The translations under genes were made by a program, and so were the position numbers. The notes below the pieces were generated by a model that saw only the letters and a program-made list of their open reading frames with translations, was not told the origin of the DNA and made no database searches. From Cryptomeria japonica (Eukaryota; Streptophyta; Pinopsida; Cupressales; Cupressaceae), in assembly GCF_030272615.1 (NCBI RefSeq), contig NC_081410.1, positions 126,405,140 through 126,469,139 on the forward strand: a stretch of 64,000 bases of DNA, given 5' to 3'. Positions 1 through 11,765 of the stretch are shown one piece after another. How positions within the stretch are numbered: the stretch's first letter is position 1; the number at the start of each line of letters is the position of its first letter.

Positions 1-292
1 AGGTTGAAGGCGAGCTCCATTTTCAATGAGAGTCTCTAAGAGACCACTAGGATCATGTACGATGAATTTCTCCATCATTTCTTGATTGTTAGGAATGTTC
101 ACACTTCTGGGGAGAGGTCATCTTGATCAACCATGTTAGGATCCACTTGTGATTGTGGATATTGAATGTCGGGTTGTAGATTTTCCCCTTGTGTGGGATC
201 TTGTGTAGGATATTGATATAGGACACAAATGTCTGACATATGCCATATTGTTGTTTGGCCATCTTCTTCTTTTGAGATCGAGTTGTGACCAT
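1..292 (-). pseudogene. gag: gag N-terminus of Tat-Z (partial)
   Basis: The reading frame begins with ATG at 292 and its first residues, M-V-T-T-R-S-Q-K, correspond to M-V-E-T-R in both Tat-A (34414) and Tat-B (50080). Frames close quickly, with stops and probably small indels, so it is decayed. The rest of gag lies beyond the left edge. The function inferred from the family is a structural Gag protein. The start is chosen because the ATG context and first residues are conserved in three independent copies. Confidence 0.6.
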
Positions 293-983
293 ACAAGAAT
301 AATCTTAGGGAAGATCTATTAGAAGAAAAGATTGATAAAAGGACTTAGCAATTTTTTTAAGATTTTGATTGAATTTGATGAGGTTGGATTGAAAGATTGA
401 TGGGATCCCTAGATTAGGACAAAGTTTGATTAAGATTGCACCTTAGTCCTTGGATGGGGATTTTAGGTGGTTGATGTTGATGATGAAAACCACAAACAAG
501 GTGACAACCAAGTTGGGTGAAATTTAGACCTTAGGATAATGATCAAAGTCTCTTTCTAATAAGGATTGACTAATGATCCCAAGCAAAATAAAGACATGGG
601 ATTGGGGTCTTGATCGACCCAAAAGATGAGGCAAAGGAACTTGGGGGAGATTATTTCCCAAGCACAAAAGCCAAATGATTAATTTATTTAAGATGAGGTC
701 TAAATAAAACTTCAACAAGGTATAAAACCTTAGAGAGGTTGATTTGATGTTGATTAAGGTTTGATTGTTGGATTGATTGATGTGCTAAGTCCTTGGAAAA
801 GATGGGTGATGAAAGATTAAAGGGGAATGATAGTGATGACTAAAATAAGGTGATGATTAGACCATCCTTGGGATGGAAATGTGATGAAGGAGCATCCCCA
901 GTTCACAACAATTTTGCATCAACCAAAAAAAACATTTTCTTTCCTGTTTTGTTTTCTATTTGCAGTTTTAGTTTTCCTTTGTG

Positions 984-1350
984 TGTCCCGGTTTTGGCTC
1001 ACTAGATCTCGTGGAGATGGATTCTACTTGAAGACTTGATCATCTTTCTTTCTTTCAAATCACATCTCATTTGGATCACTTTTCGACAAGATATCACTAC
1101 TGGTTTCCATGACAATTTCTTGTTACCAATTGCCTAAGACCTATTCTAGTAATCTACCGAAACCCATTATGAATCTTGCAGAGCCTTGGACGTTGATCTC
1201 GATGTTTCTTGGTGTGTGGTTGACCTTCTACATTTCATCCTTTGGATTTTCTGGAGGAATCTCTTGGCGGAGGCCAACCTTGTTCATTTTGCACGTTAGG
1301 GCTTGTTCTTTAGGTTTTGATCCTTTTTGGGCTGACCAGATCCTTTGGAT

Positions 1351-1386
<36 letters not shown>

Positions 1387-1608
1387 AATCATTCTTTAGA
1401 ATGTAATCAATTAGAGAATTACGAAGTATTAGATAGATAGACTCTGCCTAAAAGATAGATCTTTCGATTCAAGGTCTCAGTGTGACCTATTCTACTAGGC
1501 CTGTGTGTCAGTATGTTGTAACCCGATTGTTACCGGTTGGATGTAATTAAATTTCATGCAATAAAACTATCTGGTCTGCATTGCCTCCATCATATTTGCA
1601 TGTTTTCA
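984..1608 (+). repeat. Probable solo LTR with 5-bp TSD TTGTG
   Basis: The segment starts TGTCCCGG and ends TTTTCA, and TTGTG is found on both sides (979-983 and 1609-1613). It contains a (TA)n run and, near 1500-1580, T-rich sequence of the type found in LTR R/U5 regions. The strand is a guess. A five-base match can arise by chance because I tested several possible ends, so the boundaries are moderately secure. No internal retroelement sequence is attached. Confidence 0.5.
1353..1382. repeat. (TA)n microsatellite
   Basis: About 15 uninterrupted AT dinucleotides, inside the candidate solo LTR 984-1608. Confidence 0.95.
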
Positions 1609-3062
1609 TTGTGTTTACTCTTGCTGACTGGTTTGGATTGATCTCCTTGAGGTCCCTCCTCACTGGTGACTGCTTCAAAATGTTGAGACGACAAATTGTA
1701 TGAAGGGATGCAACCACTCTGATTTTGATGATAGTTGGTATTTAAAGACAATCCTGATCCTTGGTGTAGGGAAAGGACTCTTAGTTCATCACTAGCATCA
1801 AACTCATTGCTATGACCATGAGTATAATCATGATATTGGTGCAAAAGGGTCCTATGCTTGAGCAAGAGTTTGCGGTTGGTGTACCAAAAAATTTGATGTC
1901 TAATGAGTTGATATTGGGTGAGCTTCTTCTTCTTGATTGGATGATGGATAGACTTATTGGGACACTTGTACATCTTAGGATTATGGAACATGAGGTGGAA
2001 ATGAGGTGGACTAGATTTGGACCTTGTTTATGCAAGTGTAAGAATTTGGACTTTGGAATGTTTGTCATTGTGGAAAGTGGGGGGGTTGTTTGTCAATCTA
2101 CCCTTGGTAAGAATACATCAAGCATAGCAAACACATTGGCCAAGTATAACACAATGACGAGTGTGCAAGTGATGTGGGACCTAGATTAAGCCAAATTGAT
2201 TTTATGGGTATAACTCAAATGAAGACACTTGAAGACAACAAAACTTAGCTGGAAAGTGAAAACCACTTGATAGGCCCCTTGCATAAGAAATACCTCACTC
2301 AGGCAGACAAATAGAGATTCTGGTAGCACTGGCTCCCCTCCATGACACTCACTTCTTGGGCATACCAGATTCTATTACCCCAAAGATCTAAGGATCTATT
2401 ATATGGGGAATTTATTTCTCATCCTGAGTGGATAGATGAGGAGTAACTTTGGGTTATGATTCGCATCCCCTGCACTATCAAATGTAGGATTTTGGCTACT
2501 GAAACTGGTGTCTAGAGAAATTTTCGAGGGATCACCAATCCGAGGATGGATTCTCGAAGAAAGACACTTAAGGCTCTAACTAAGCTTATCGGTGTAGGGA
2601 AGGCCCCACATACATCAAATTCACTCAGCAACCTAGCCGCTCGACCATCTTATTTATATAGAAGCTCAAAAAACCCACTCGAGATCGTGCTGGGAGAGTG
2701 GATATCCCTGATGTGTCTCAATTCATGATACTCTTGTTGGGTGATGAAATCCCCAATCAAGAAATACCCCTCAACTACTAAAATAAAAAGAGAGTGTCGT
2801 TGATCACTTGTTCTCTTGCACCCATGATCTGCGAAGGCGAGGGGAGAGGATACTAGAGTGCAACAGTGGGTCCACTCAACATAAAGTGTGCAAGCGCACA
2901 AGACACAAAAGAAAATGGTTTATTTTAGTCCCACATGAATAAGATTTTCTATCTAAAAAGCATAAAATGAGACTAAACTAGTGGAAAAATGATTCTTTGG
3001 CATGTGTGCTACAAGAAAATAGGATTAGTAGTTTGATTTTGACCTCAGACAAACGAAAAAAG

Positions 3063-4528
3063 TGATAACTCAATGATGAAAGAATAGTACCAAACCGATA
3101 TTGAGAGGGGGGCGGTGAATCAGTACAGACAAAAACACACTCTTAGACCGGTTTGTCAGCAGACACTGTGCATTGATAGAAAAATAGTAACACAGGTCCT
3201 AAAACAAAGTGCAATTGGCAAAAACCCAGAATAACTGAGACAAGCATAAACTGGTTAATACCTATCTTCTCATATACTCTAACACTTTATTTCCATTTCA
3301 CCCTAATACATGAACAATTAATCTACCATCAAAGATATACATATGATCAACTAGATCAACAAGATTCACCGCTTGACAAAAAACAACAAAGCATCACATG
3401 AAGAAGACATCACACATGACACACATATTTTTCATGTGGAAACCCAACAGGGAAAAACCATGGTGGGGATGAATACCCACAAGCTTGTTTTTGAACTCTT
3501 TAGAAGTCCGCTTTGTTAGGAGCCTTGTCTGGTTAAAGACTGATACAATAGGTTCTGTTAGGAACTGATCCTATTAGGGATCACCCAATTAAGGGATGGC
3601 AAGAACACCTGGTTAAGGGTTAAACCCTATTAAAGGTTACCTTGCTAGAGGATTTCAAGAACTCAATTATTTTGAGTCACCCTGTTAAAGGATTTACAAC
3701 AAGCCAGTTAAAGCTACCCTGTTAAGGGATTTTCCAACTATTGAGGTGGTTAGAGATCAATAGGTATTACAATGATCTAGTAACAACACTCAATGCCAAT
3801 GCAGATCCGCTTAAGCTCCTCTTCACCTTCTGCACTTACACTCTGCAGGTATCACTTCTCTCCTTTTGGTCTAGCAAGAATCATGTATCCCTTCTCTTGG
3901 ATACACACACACAACTTTTGCCAACAACCTCATAAAGAATCACAACATCAACCTTATAGGATAATAGATAGGTTGGTAGCATAAACCCTAAACCCTAAAA
4001 CCTGTTACGTTAAGGAATTCAAACGGTTCAATCCTGACCATTGAGCACACTGCATTAAATGCAGCAGTCTTGATCCAATCTCCATCGTCCATTTTCCACC
4101 GATTTCATAGCGACTGATAACCCATCATACGTTATCACCATTTACAGACTTCACACATTCCTGAGGTAGATAGGAACAATCTCCTTCATGCGCACAAGGC
4201 TTATGTGGCAACACGATCTGTTCTTCATTACCATGCTAACTCTTCACACAAAGTCACCGGTTGAGCCACACAGGCTTGAAGCACTTCAACCGGAAACCCT
4301 AAAGTTGAGACTACCAACCGGTAGTCATACAATGCTTCCATGTGCCGGTTCCCATAACCATATGCCGGTTCACCTTGAACAAACACACCGCTTCACTTTG
4401 GCACAAATGACGGTTCACAGTGTTATACCGGTTCTCACATATGCCGGTTCTCACCTCTTCAACATATTGATATCAACGACAACATACAATGTCATTATGT
4501 CCTCATACCGGTTCACATAATGCCAACA
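3063..4528 (-). repeat. Solo copia LTR, TSD AAAAG
   Basis: It begins TGATAACTC, ends ATGCCAACA, and has AAAAG on both sides (3058-3062, 4529-4533). It shares with the Cop-1 and Cop-2 LTRs the G-run near its left end (GAGAGGGGGGCGGTGAATC), the GTGGAAACCC...GGGAAAAACCA block near 3437, and the TGCCAACA terminus. By those landmarks it is a minus-strand LTR of the same copia group but a separate family. No internal sequence remains, as expected after LTR-LTR recombination. Confidence 0.85.
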
Positions 4529-4559
4529 AAAAGTGCCTGCAAAACTGAGAAAATTGATT

Positions 4560-5140
4560 AGTAACCAAAACTCCTAAGGATACAACGCATGTGTTGATCC
4601 ATGGTGGATGCACTGCAACGTCTGCGTAGGCGCTGAAGTAAGTCCATGACCCTCAAACAGAGAATAGCGGGAAAAACTAGAAACCTGACACTAATAATTA
4701 GGCGAATTTTGAAATTTAAAATTTGACGAGCTTTTGGGTTCAGTGCATGCACTGATCCACCTGCGTAGGCACTGAATTGCTTATAAGCCCAAAAATTCTA
4801 ACTAATTGCTTAAATTGATAGAAACATAACAAAAAAGCCTATTCTATTATTGTTTTTGACTCTTTTTTTAGGTATTTTAAAATGTTTTTATGGTTTTTTA
4901 GTTAGTAGAGAGCAAAAAATTAAAAATCTAGCTCTAGAAATGAGTGTCAAAAGACACTATGGCACACGCGCTGATGTAGGGGCAGTTGCACTGATCCACA
5001 TAACCTGCAAAAATGGCGGTTATAGATTTCAAATTTTAAATGAAGGCGCTGATCCACATCAATTGTGTTGAAGCAGCGGAGCAGATGCATTGAAGTGCAA
5101 GCGAACGCACTGATGCAACAACCTACGAGCTAAAAACACT
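4560..5140 (-). repeat. Degenerate short repeats in the Tat-Z leader
   Basis: Variants of a 10-12 nt unit (plus strand GCACTGATCCAC, GCGCTGATCC, GCGTAGGCGCTGA) recur at irregular spacing just downstream of the PBS in minus-strand sense. Tat-B has analogous GCGTCTGTG repeats in the same place. Confidence 0.6.
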
Positions 5141-5175
5141 TAAATTCACAAAAAAGGTTAGAAAACGGGACATGG

Positions 5176-5193
5176 GTCCCACTGGGCATGCCA
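5176..5193 (-). promoter_or_regulatory. Primer-binding site of Tat-Z
   Basis: On the minus strand it reads TGGCATGCCCAGTGGGAC, three bases inside the LTR end. It is nearly the same as the sites of Tat-B (TGGCACGCCCGGTGGGAC, 47935) and Tat-A (31971). I do not name the tRNA. Confidence 0.85.
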
Positions 5194-5196
5194 AAA

Positions 5197-6474
5197 TGAA
5201 CCAAGGAAAAATCAAAGTGAGGTTTAATGGTTAGTTTAATCCATAAAATATTCAAATACATAAAAAAAGATTAAATAACATTATACCTTCACAAACCTTC
5301 ACTTGTTCCTTAGATTGAGCCTTTGATGAAGTGAAATGCACCCAAATTTTCTACTTGATTGGATTGGCTCCAAGATGGGATGTGGACTTCTCTCCAAGAT
5401 GCACAAAGAGGATAAAAGGGATGGAGTGTTTAATGCTTGAGTGATGGATATGGATTCTAAGTGGGTATTTGGCTATAGTGAGGATGCTTTTTGATGGATT
5501 TATAGAGCTATATGGACAACATGAAATTACATGACTTGGATATGGAAAATGAAGGGGAGGAGACCCCAATTTATAGATTTAAAGGAGGATGACTAGATGG
5601 TTGAGATTGGAGATGAATCAAGGGTGGAGATTTAAGGAAAGGGGAGCACATGGATTGATAGGACATGAGGTGACAAGTGTGGAGACCAAGAGATTTTCCA
5701 TAAAAGCATTTCTTGTCTCCACACTCCACAATGTACATGGGGAAGAGATCCCCAAGTACATAGGAAAGGCAAAAAGGAATTAAAAATTCCTTGGGGGATG
5801 GAGAGGGAATTAAAAATTCCTAAAATATTAGATGCATGGGGGAATGAGACAATACAATGAATTTAAAATTCCTTGGGAAGGAGAAATACATGGGAGAATG
5901 TGAGATTTTGAAATCCTTGAAATGACCTAATTGGGTGCATTTAGGGTGGAAGGTAAGGAGGGACAAGTGGATTTAGCCATTTATGGCTATGAGTTGACTT
6001 GGTGGCTAATCATGGGGATTAACCACTAGAAAATGATTAAGAATGAGGATTAGGTGAGATAATGAGGGATTAGAAGACAAGTGGGATTTGTAGGAAGATT
6101 TGACAAGAGGAGAGAGAATGAGTGGGGGAATTTAAAATTGGAGAATAATGTTAAGCATGATTATGAGAGATTCTAGATGAATTAAATTAGGCTAATGATA
6201 GTTTAGAAAAGTGATTTGTAGGAATCACTTGATTTAGTTAATTAATTTAGATTAATTAACTAAAGGGATTTTAGAAGAAATAAATAATTGGATAACTTTA
6301 GAAGAATAGGGGAATAATTGAATTATTAAATAAATCAATTATCTGGACTATAGTGACAAGATTAAATTAAATTAATGCTGGGAAGAATAAGGACCAACAT
6401 AATTAAATAAATTAATTATGTAGAAAGGATAAAATTAATTAAATATTTAATTTAACTAATTTTGGACGTCTACA
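5197..6474 (-). repeat. 5' LTR of Tat-Z
   Basis: A 1,278-bp LTR with terminal TG...CA. Its start in element sense (TGTAGACGTCCAAAATTAG) parallels TGTAGACACCC in Tat-B. The first 250 bases hold AT-rich inverted repeats built of TTAATTAAATAAAT-like units, as in the other Tat LTRs. The flanking five bases at 6475 are ATATG; the partner TSD is outside the window. Confidence 0.85.
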
Positions 6475-6592
6475 ATATGTCTTTCCTAAAACCCTTATTT
6501 TGCAAAGTTCACTAATTCTTTCACATCTTGAGCTAGAGAACTCCGCTCTATAGGTTGTTTGTTGCATTGGAATTGTGATTCAGTGTTGTAGT

Positions 6593-7657
6593 TGTTGGGA
6601 TTCAAGAACACTGTGAGGGGGGATGAATCAATGTTCAACCAGAATGGAGAATTTTAACCTTATTAACACAACAACTCAACAACCGGTATACATAGAAGCA
6701 TATAACAATACAATGCAACCAAAAAGTTAAACACCATAACACCACATAATTATACGTGGAAAACCTCAATGAGGAAAAACCACGATGGGATTGGAGACCC
6801 ACAATATCTATCCATTGATCAGATGAATAAATATTACAATAAGGGGCCTGCACATGCAGGAAGGCCAACAAACTAGAGTGCACTGCTCATCACAAAAGGA
6901 GCCTCAGTGACTACAGAAAACATTGGACTACAATCTGGAATGAATATTGAACTGCAAGTGTAGCATCTCCTATGCCTGAGCACAGTTCCAGTTAAGCTTA
7001 GTATCGAAGGTCTTAAACCTCTTACACAAACCCAATTTAATCACCTATGATCTACCAAAACCTCTGCATATGATTACATCTTTATTCGCACACAGATAAT
7101 CCCATAACCCACATATAATATACAAAGAGATCTTACATAATATTTATACCAACTCGGGACCTAAACAATTAGGTCGGCCACCTAAAAGATAATACAATAA
7201 ATTCATAACATAAACCCACAATCCAATGATCATCCAAGTCGGCCTAAGTTTGAAACAACATAATACAATCAATAAATCCAACCGGTAATGCATTGGGATC
7301 ATCCACCAACACGTTACATAAACTGGTCCATAACCTAGCAAAATAAGATAGCATTAGGTCCGGTACTAAATGCAACACCATCGATCAACAGGAACATGAA
7401 CAAGATAACCAACAACATCCTAAAAGCCATCTAGAAGCCGCACCAACACCACTTATCAAGTGCATCAAAAAATCTCCAACAAACCTCTGCCGGTAAAACC
7501 CTTACCGGTGACCAAAAGGCTTACTAGAACAAATGATAGTTCCTGATTCATCAAATCCCGAACCAACTGACCATGATACGCATCAGAAAAGCATGAATGG
7601 AAAATCAATGACAAAACATCAATGCAACACATAATCAATTCCTCCAATTTGCCAATA
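6593..7657 (-). repeat. 3' LTR of Cop-1
   Basis: On the plus strand it starts TGTTGGGATTCAAG and ends GCCAATA, the last bases being a mutated CAACA. Compared with the right-hand copy it lacks about 100 bp near 7602. Confidence 0.85.
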
Positions 7658-8047
7658 ATCTCCCTCTTTGGCATTGATGGAAACATTAGATGTGAAAAAC
7701 ATCCAAGTGCCAAGAAATGCCAAACATGTCTCCCCCAAAGGAAGATAACCAACAATCTCCCATAAAATGATATTGCAATAAAGTTAACAAACTCCCCCTA
7801 TGAATGATATCCCTATTAATTTTTGATCTCTCCCCTTTGATTGATATTTTGTTAAGCTGTGTTTTTCACACATATCTCTCCCCCTTTTACATCAATGCCA
7901 AAAATATGACATAAACATCAAAGAAAAATCATAAATCCATTGAACCACATAGCTGACTACTCACCCTAAGTAGTAGCACCAACACATCAATCTAGAATGA
8001 ATAGTAGCTTTGTAAATACATACCAGATTGAAGCCAATCATCATCAC
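7658..8047 (-). promoter_or_regulatory. Polypurine tract and 3' noncoding region of Cop-1
   Basis: The PPT is at 7658-7672 (minus: GCCAAAGAGGGAGAT) next to the LTR. Further purine-rich tracts of the same kind lie at about 7727-7740, 7789-7800, 7828-7840 and 7874-7890. The rest shows no reading frame I can support. Confidence 0.7.
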
Positions 8048-8548
8048 TCAGGTCTCTATCGGAGGGGCAGAAACCCCCAATCCATCTTTGAAGTACTCAA
8101 ATGATTCCTTAGGCAAAGGTTTGTTGAAGATATCTGCAATCTGTTCTTTAGTGTTCACATAAAACAATATGACTTCATTTGCTTCCACCTTCTCCTTCAA
8201 AAAGTTGTGCTTGATAGATATGTGCTTTGTCTTAGAATGAAATGCCAGATTCTTTGATATGTCAATAGTAGTAGAGTTATCATAGTGAATAACTACCGAT
8301 TCATTACAATCCACCCTTATATCCTTCAATATTTTCTTCGTCCATAGAACTTGTGTATAGTTAGTAGCAACAACAACATACTCAGCTTCAACAGTAGATA
8401 AAGAGGTACACGATTGCTTCTTGCTGATCCATGAAACAAGTTTCTTTCCAAGAAAGAAAACTTCACCGGATGTGCCTTTTCGGTTACCTATATCTCCAGT
8501 CCAATCCGCATCTGAATATGCACATAGTGTAAAGTCATCATAAACCAA
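8048..8548 (-). pseudogene. pol: copia RNase H domain (C-terminal end of pol)
   Basis: A 166-codon open fragment of Ty1/copia RNase H, the enzyme that removes RNA from the RNA-DNA hybrid during reverse transcription. The catalytic landmarks are present in order: Y-S-D-A-D-W near residue 11, S-T-V-E-A-E-Y near 51, H-Y-D-N-S-T near 88, and Q-I-A-D-I-F-N-K-P-L near 135. The frame is intact to its stop at 8048, but it is joined directly to the very start of RT by a deletion, so no functional polymerase can be made here. The first M is simply the first methionine of the fragment, not a true start. Confidence 0.85.
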
Positions 8549-9390
8549 AAACCATACCAGAAAATCTTTGAAAATATCTAAAATCCTAGCTACCGGAGCA
8601 AGGATTCAACATAATCAATTCCTTCCTTCTAAGAATATCCTTTTTAAACCAATCAAGCCTAGTTCCAATAACATCCATGTGTTGTCCTTTTCTAACTGAT
8701 CCAATTCCTCTTCCATAACTTACATCCAACATTCATCTTTAAATGCTTCATATATTGATGCTGGTTTAATTAAAGAAATTAAGCATACCTCATCAACTGC
8801 CAACCTTCTTCTTATCCAATTATCCGATCCTATGAATGATTCATCCTTACATACCTAGGTGTCTTCTGAATTTCTGTTCCCCTGCTCTGATCTTTTGTTA
8901 CTGTTGAATTTTCTAATACTACTGGAGTAACTAGTTCAACATTATGTTCCAGTGTAGGTGCTACTGGTTCAGGTATGATCATTTCCATTGTCGGTTCTCT
9001 CTCACAAGTTCTGATTTAACTTGTGTTTTTCTCATCCACCTTGACATTCGTGCTCTCCATAATTCTTTGCAATCTTTTGTTATAACATCTATATTCTTTT
9101 TGTTCATTAGAATAACCAAGAAATATCTCTTCATCACATCTAGGATCAAACTTTCCAATTCACTACCAATAATTCTGAATTACATAACTGTAGATGTATG
9201 ACCAAACCATAACTCATAAAGTGACTTACTGATAAACCAATCTAGATCCAAGATCAAAGATACGATATCCAACAAATCTTCACCGGTTAACCTTCAAACT
9301 GACTTCTGCAAAGTCTAAAACAAGCTTTCAGACCACTACCAGGGGCAATGCAATACCTATCATCAATTTGCCTCCTCCTAAGGCAAATGC
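8549..9390 (-). pseudogene. pol: Remnants of copia integrase C-terminus and RT start
   Basis: Broken pieces read on the minus strand. Near 9200 is E-L-W-F-G-H-T-S-T-V. Near 9060-9150 is the copia block G-K-F-D-P-R-C-D-E-E-I-F-L-G-Y-S, followed by Y-N-K-R. Near 8850 is K-T-P-R-Y-V-R. Near 8600-8640 is an E-G-I-D-Y-like RT start. Stops and frameshifts separate them, and RT breaks off at about 8560, where RNase H begins. Confidence 0.7.
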
Positions 9391-9394
9391 CTTA
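9379..9394 (-). promoter_or_regulatory. Perfect inverted repeat carrying the gag stop codon
   Basis: TAAGGCATTTGCCTTA on the minus strand. The first three bases are the gag TAA. Cop-3 has a stem at the same point (23755-23771). Confidence 0.6.
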
Positions 9395-10537
9395 GTTACC
9401 AGATGAGTTTCCTGCCAATGTAGGAACATCCTGCTTTGCTGGTTGAGTAACCGGGTTGTTTGTCTCTGTCGGTTGATCTTCAAATTTCCTAACCCATTTC
9501 TTCTCATGCTCCTTCCGGATATCATCAACCTTTTGTTTTCCTTTCTCATTAGATTTATCACTTCCTACCAATAGGTTCTTGCTTCTGCAAAATTTAGCAA
9601 TATGTCCTATTTTGTTGCATGCATAGCAAGTGACATTATTTTTCTGAATTGCCTTATTGTATCCTTGATCATTCCTTGACCTGCATTGATTAGCCATATA
9701 TCCAAACTTTCCACATGCATGACATCTCGCATTTACTCTACAATCTTCTATCCTATGACCATACTTCTTACATTTTGAACACTGACCGAGAACTGCATTA
9801 TTATCCCGATTTTCTCTATTTTTGCAATGTCTTGCCATATGACCAAATTTATTGCAAACAAAACATCTCCCATTAAATTTATGTGCATTGGGTTGCCTTA
9901 CTGGTGATTTTTGGTTCCGGTTGACAGGTGGATTCTCCTTTTGACCGATTGCTTCAACTTCATTTGCAGTACCATAGTTTTCTCCATGCTCAAATCCAAG
10001 ACCTGTAGTGTCTCCCTTGTGCCTTTGATCCTTCAATAGCTCATCAAGCTTTGTAGAACTTTCCTTAAACTTGTCTTTGTATTAATTTGCAGTATGCAGA
10101 TCTCCTCTTAGGACTATTATCAATCTTTCCAACTCTTTCTCATTATTCTGGGATTGCACCAATTCAATTCTCAACATATCATTCTCATGTGCCAGCCTAA
10201 TGCATTCCTCAGATCTATCTTTTAGAGATTTGCCAAGATTTTATTCATTCTTCTTCTGGCCTTCAATCTCCTTGGACATCCTTATAGTTAGGGCTTGCAT
10301 TTCATTATTCATGACACTATTCTCCTGACTTAGCTTCTGACATTGTTCTTTAAGGGCATTCTTCTCTTCATCATCTTGATTTTTTAAAATTTCCTTCCTT
10401 CTAGCTTGAACAGATGACAACAGCTTCTGTAGGATAAGAATGAATTCCTTTGCAGAGTTCAACTCATCTTGCAACTTCAAGTTCTTAATCCTTTCAGCAT
10501 CATAGTCTTCAAGTTGTTTCTCCATACTCGTCTCCAT
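9392..10537 (-). pseudogene. gag: gag of Cop-1: coiled coil plus four CCHC zinc knuckles
   Basis: One frame runs from ATG at 10537 to TAA at 9392 (382 codons), with a stop at 10241 between the two open parts. Residues 1-98 are a charged heptad-like coiled coil. Next come a K-L-D...D-T-T-G-L-G-F motif (10036-9990), typical of plant copia Gag, and four CX2CX4HX4C knuckles (about 9880-9580; the third has Y in place of the usual residue beside H). Zinc knuckles bind the genomic RNA. The usual N-terminal capsid-type (UBN2) part of plant copia Gag is absent here and in Cop-2 and Cop-3, where gag also begins with the coil soon after the PBS. Confidence 0.8.
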
Positions 10538-10590
10538 GTGTTACGGATTCACAATCTTCCTTAAGCTATTAGACTTACTCCAAGGCACTG

Positions 10591-10604
10591 GGCGCTGATA
10601 ACAA
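10591..10604 (-). promoter_or_regulatory. Degenerate primer-binding site of Cop-1
   Basis: On the minus strand, TGTTATCAGCGCCC sits where Cop-2 has TGGTATCAGAGCC, the initiator-tRNA-Met site usual in plant copia. The site carries several changes. Confidence 0.7.
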
Positions 10605-10605
10605 T

Positions 10606-11765
10606 TGTTGGGATTCAAGAACACTGAGAGAGGGGGGGGCGGTGAATCTTTAACCCTATTAGCACAACAAATTAGCAATTGATATACATAAAAGAATATA
10701 GCAATAAGTAACAATGCAACCACAAAGATAAACACCATACTACCACAAAATTATACATGGAAAACCTCAATGAGGAAAACACATGGTGGGATTGGAGACC
10801 CACAATATCTATCCATGGATCAGATGAATAAATATTACAATAAGGGGCTTGCACATGTAGGAAGGCCAACAACCTAGAGCTCACTGCTCATCACAAAAGG
10901 AGCCTCACCGACTACAGAAAACATTAGACTACAATCCAGAATGAAGATTGAACTGCAAGTGGAGCATCTCCTATGCTTGAGTATAGTTTTGGTTAAGCTC
11001 AGTACCAGAGGTCTTAAACCTCTTACACAAACCCAATTCGATCACCTATGATCAACTAAAACCTCTGCATATGATTACAAGTTTATTCACACACAGATAT
11101 TCCCATAACCCACATATAATCTACAAAGAGTTCTTACATCATATTTATACCAACCCAGGACCTAAACAATTAGGTCGGCCACCTAAAAGATAATACAATA
11201 CATTCATAACATAAACCCACAATCCAATGATCATCCATGTCAGCCTAAGATCGAAACAACACAATCCAATCAATAAATCCAACTGGTAACACATCGGGAT
11301 CATCCACCAACACGTTACACAAACTGATCAATAACCTAGCAGAAGAAGATAACATTAGGTCTGGTACTAAACACAACACCACTGATCAACAGGAACATGA
11401 ACAAGATAACCAACAAGATCTTGAAAGCCATCTAGAAGCCACACCAACACCACTTATCAAGTGCATAAAAAGATCTCCAACAAAGCTCTGGCGGTAAAAG
11501 CCTTACCGGTGACCAAAAGGCTTACTAAAACAAATGATAGCTCTTGAGTCATCAAATCCCAACCAATTGATTTTGATAGGCACCTAAATAGCATGAATGA
11601 AAGATCCAAGCCAATTCCACAAACCAAAGAATACCAGAGCATACCAGATCAATATCATAATCCAACCGCTCTACTAGAAACTGGTAAACAAGCAAAACAA
11701 TCGGTGTTGCCATCAATGACAAAACATCAATGCAAGACATAATCAATTCCACCAGTTTGCCAATA
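10606..11765 (-). repeat. 5' LTR of Cop-1
   Basis: 1,160 bp, starting TGTTGGGATTCAAG and ending GCCAATA on the plus strand. It includes the G-run (10622-10631) next to the terminus and the shared block GTGGAAAACC...GGAAAA near 10760. Confidence 0.85.

Larger units (their letters stand above)
293..5175 (-). other. Tat-Z untranslated leader, broken by two solo LTRs
   Basis: After removing the two solo LTRs, about 2.8 kb separates PBS and gag start; the leaders of Tat-A and Tat-B are 2.1-2.4 kb. The pieces are 293-978, 1614-3057 and 4534-5175. The segment around 2310-2360 matches a conserved leader block of Tat-B, which supports the assignment. Open frames at 1590-1991, 1812-2189 and 2650-2901 have no recognisable domain and are not claimed as genes. 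Confidence 0.6.
1..6474 (-). mobile_element. Tat-Z: 5' part of a Ty3/gypsy Tat-type retrotransposon, running off the left edge
   Basis: Read on the minus strand the order is LTR (5197-6474), PBS (5176-5193), long leader, then the start of gag at 292. The LTR begins TGTAGACGTCC and the PBS begins TGGCATGCCC, close to the matching sites of Tat-A and Tat-B further right. The gag start M-V-x-T-R-x-Q-K is shared with both. Part of the leader near 2340 (GAAGTGAGTG followed by GGAGCCAGTG, minus strand) matches Tat-B near 49138. Two solo LTRs (984-1608 and 3063-4528) lie inside the leader, so this is the oldest layer of the stack. Pol and the 3' LTR are outside the window. The Tat assignment is by similarity to Tat-B, not by its own pol. 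Confidence 0.8.
6593..11765 (-). mobile_element. Cop-1: internally deleted Ty1/copia element (SIRE/Maximus-like)
   Basis: Two related LTRs (6593-7657 and 10606-11765) enclose 2.9 kb. On the minus strand the order is degenerate PBS, gag with coiled coil and CCHC knuckles, remnants of integrase and the reverse transcriptase start, RNase H, PPT, LTR. This gag-int-RT-RNH order identifies copia. Protease, most of integrase and most of RT are missing. The SIRE/Maximus label rests on the PPT and LTR start pattern (AAAGNGGGAGAT then T-rTTGGCA) and is tentative. The flanks GTAGT and GTATC agree in only three of five bases. Confidence 0.85.

Noticed and set aside
1590-2189. Possible host genes on either strand
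   Set aside because: Overlapping frames of similar length on both strands, no domain, and a position within the leader of Tat-Z.
3980-4000. Telomere-like CCCTAAA units
   Set aside because: Only about two units, inside a solo LTR; too few to be an interstitial telomere.
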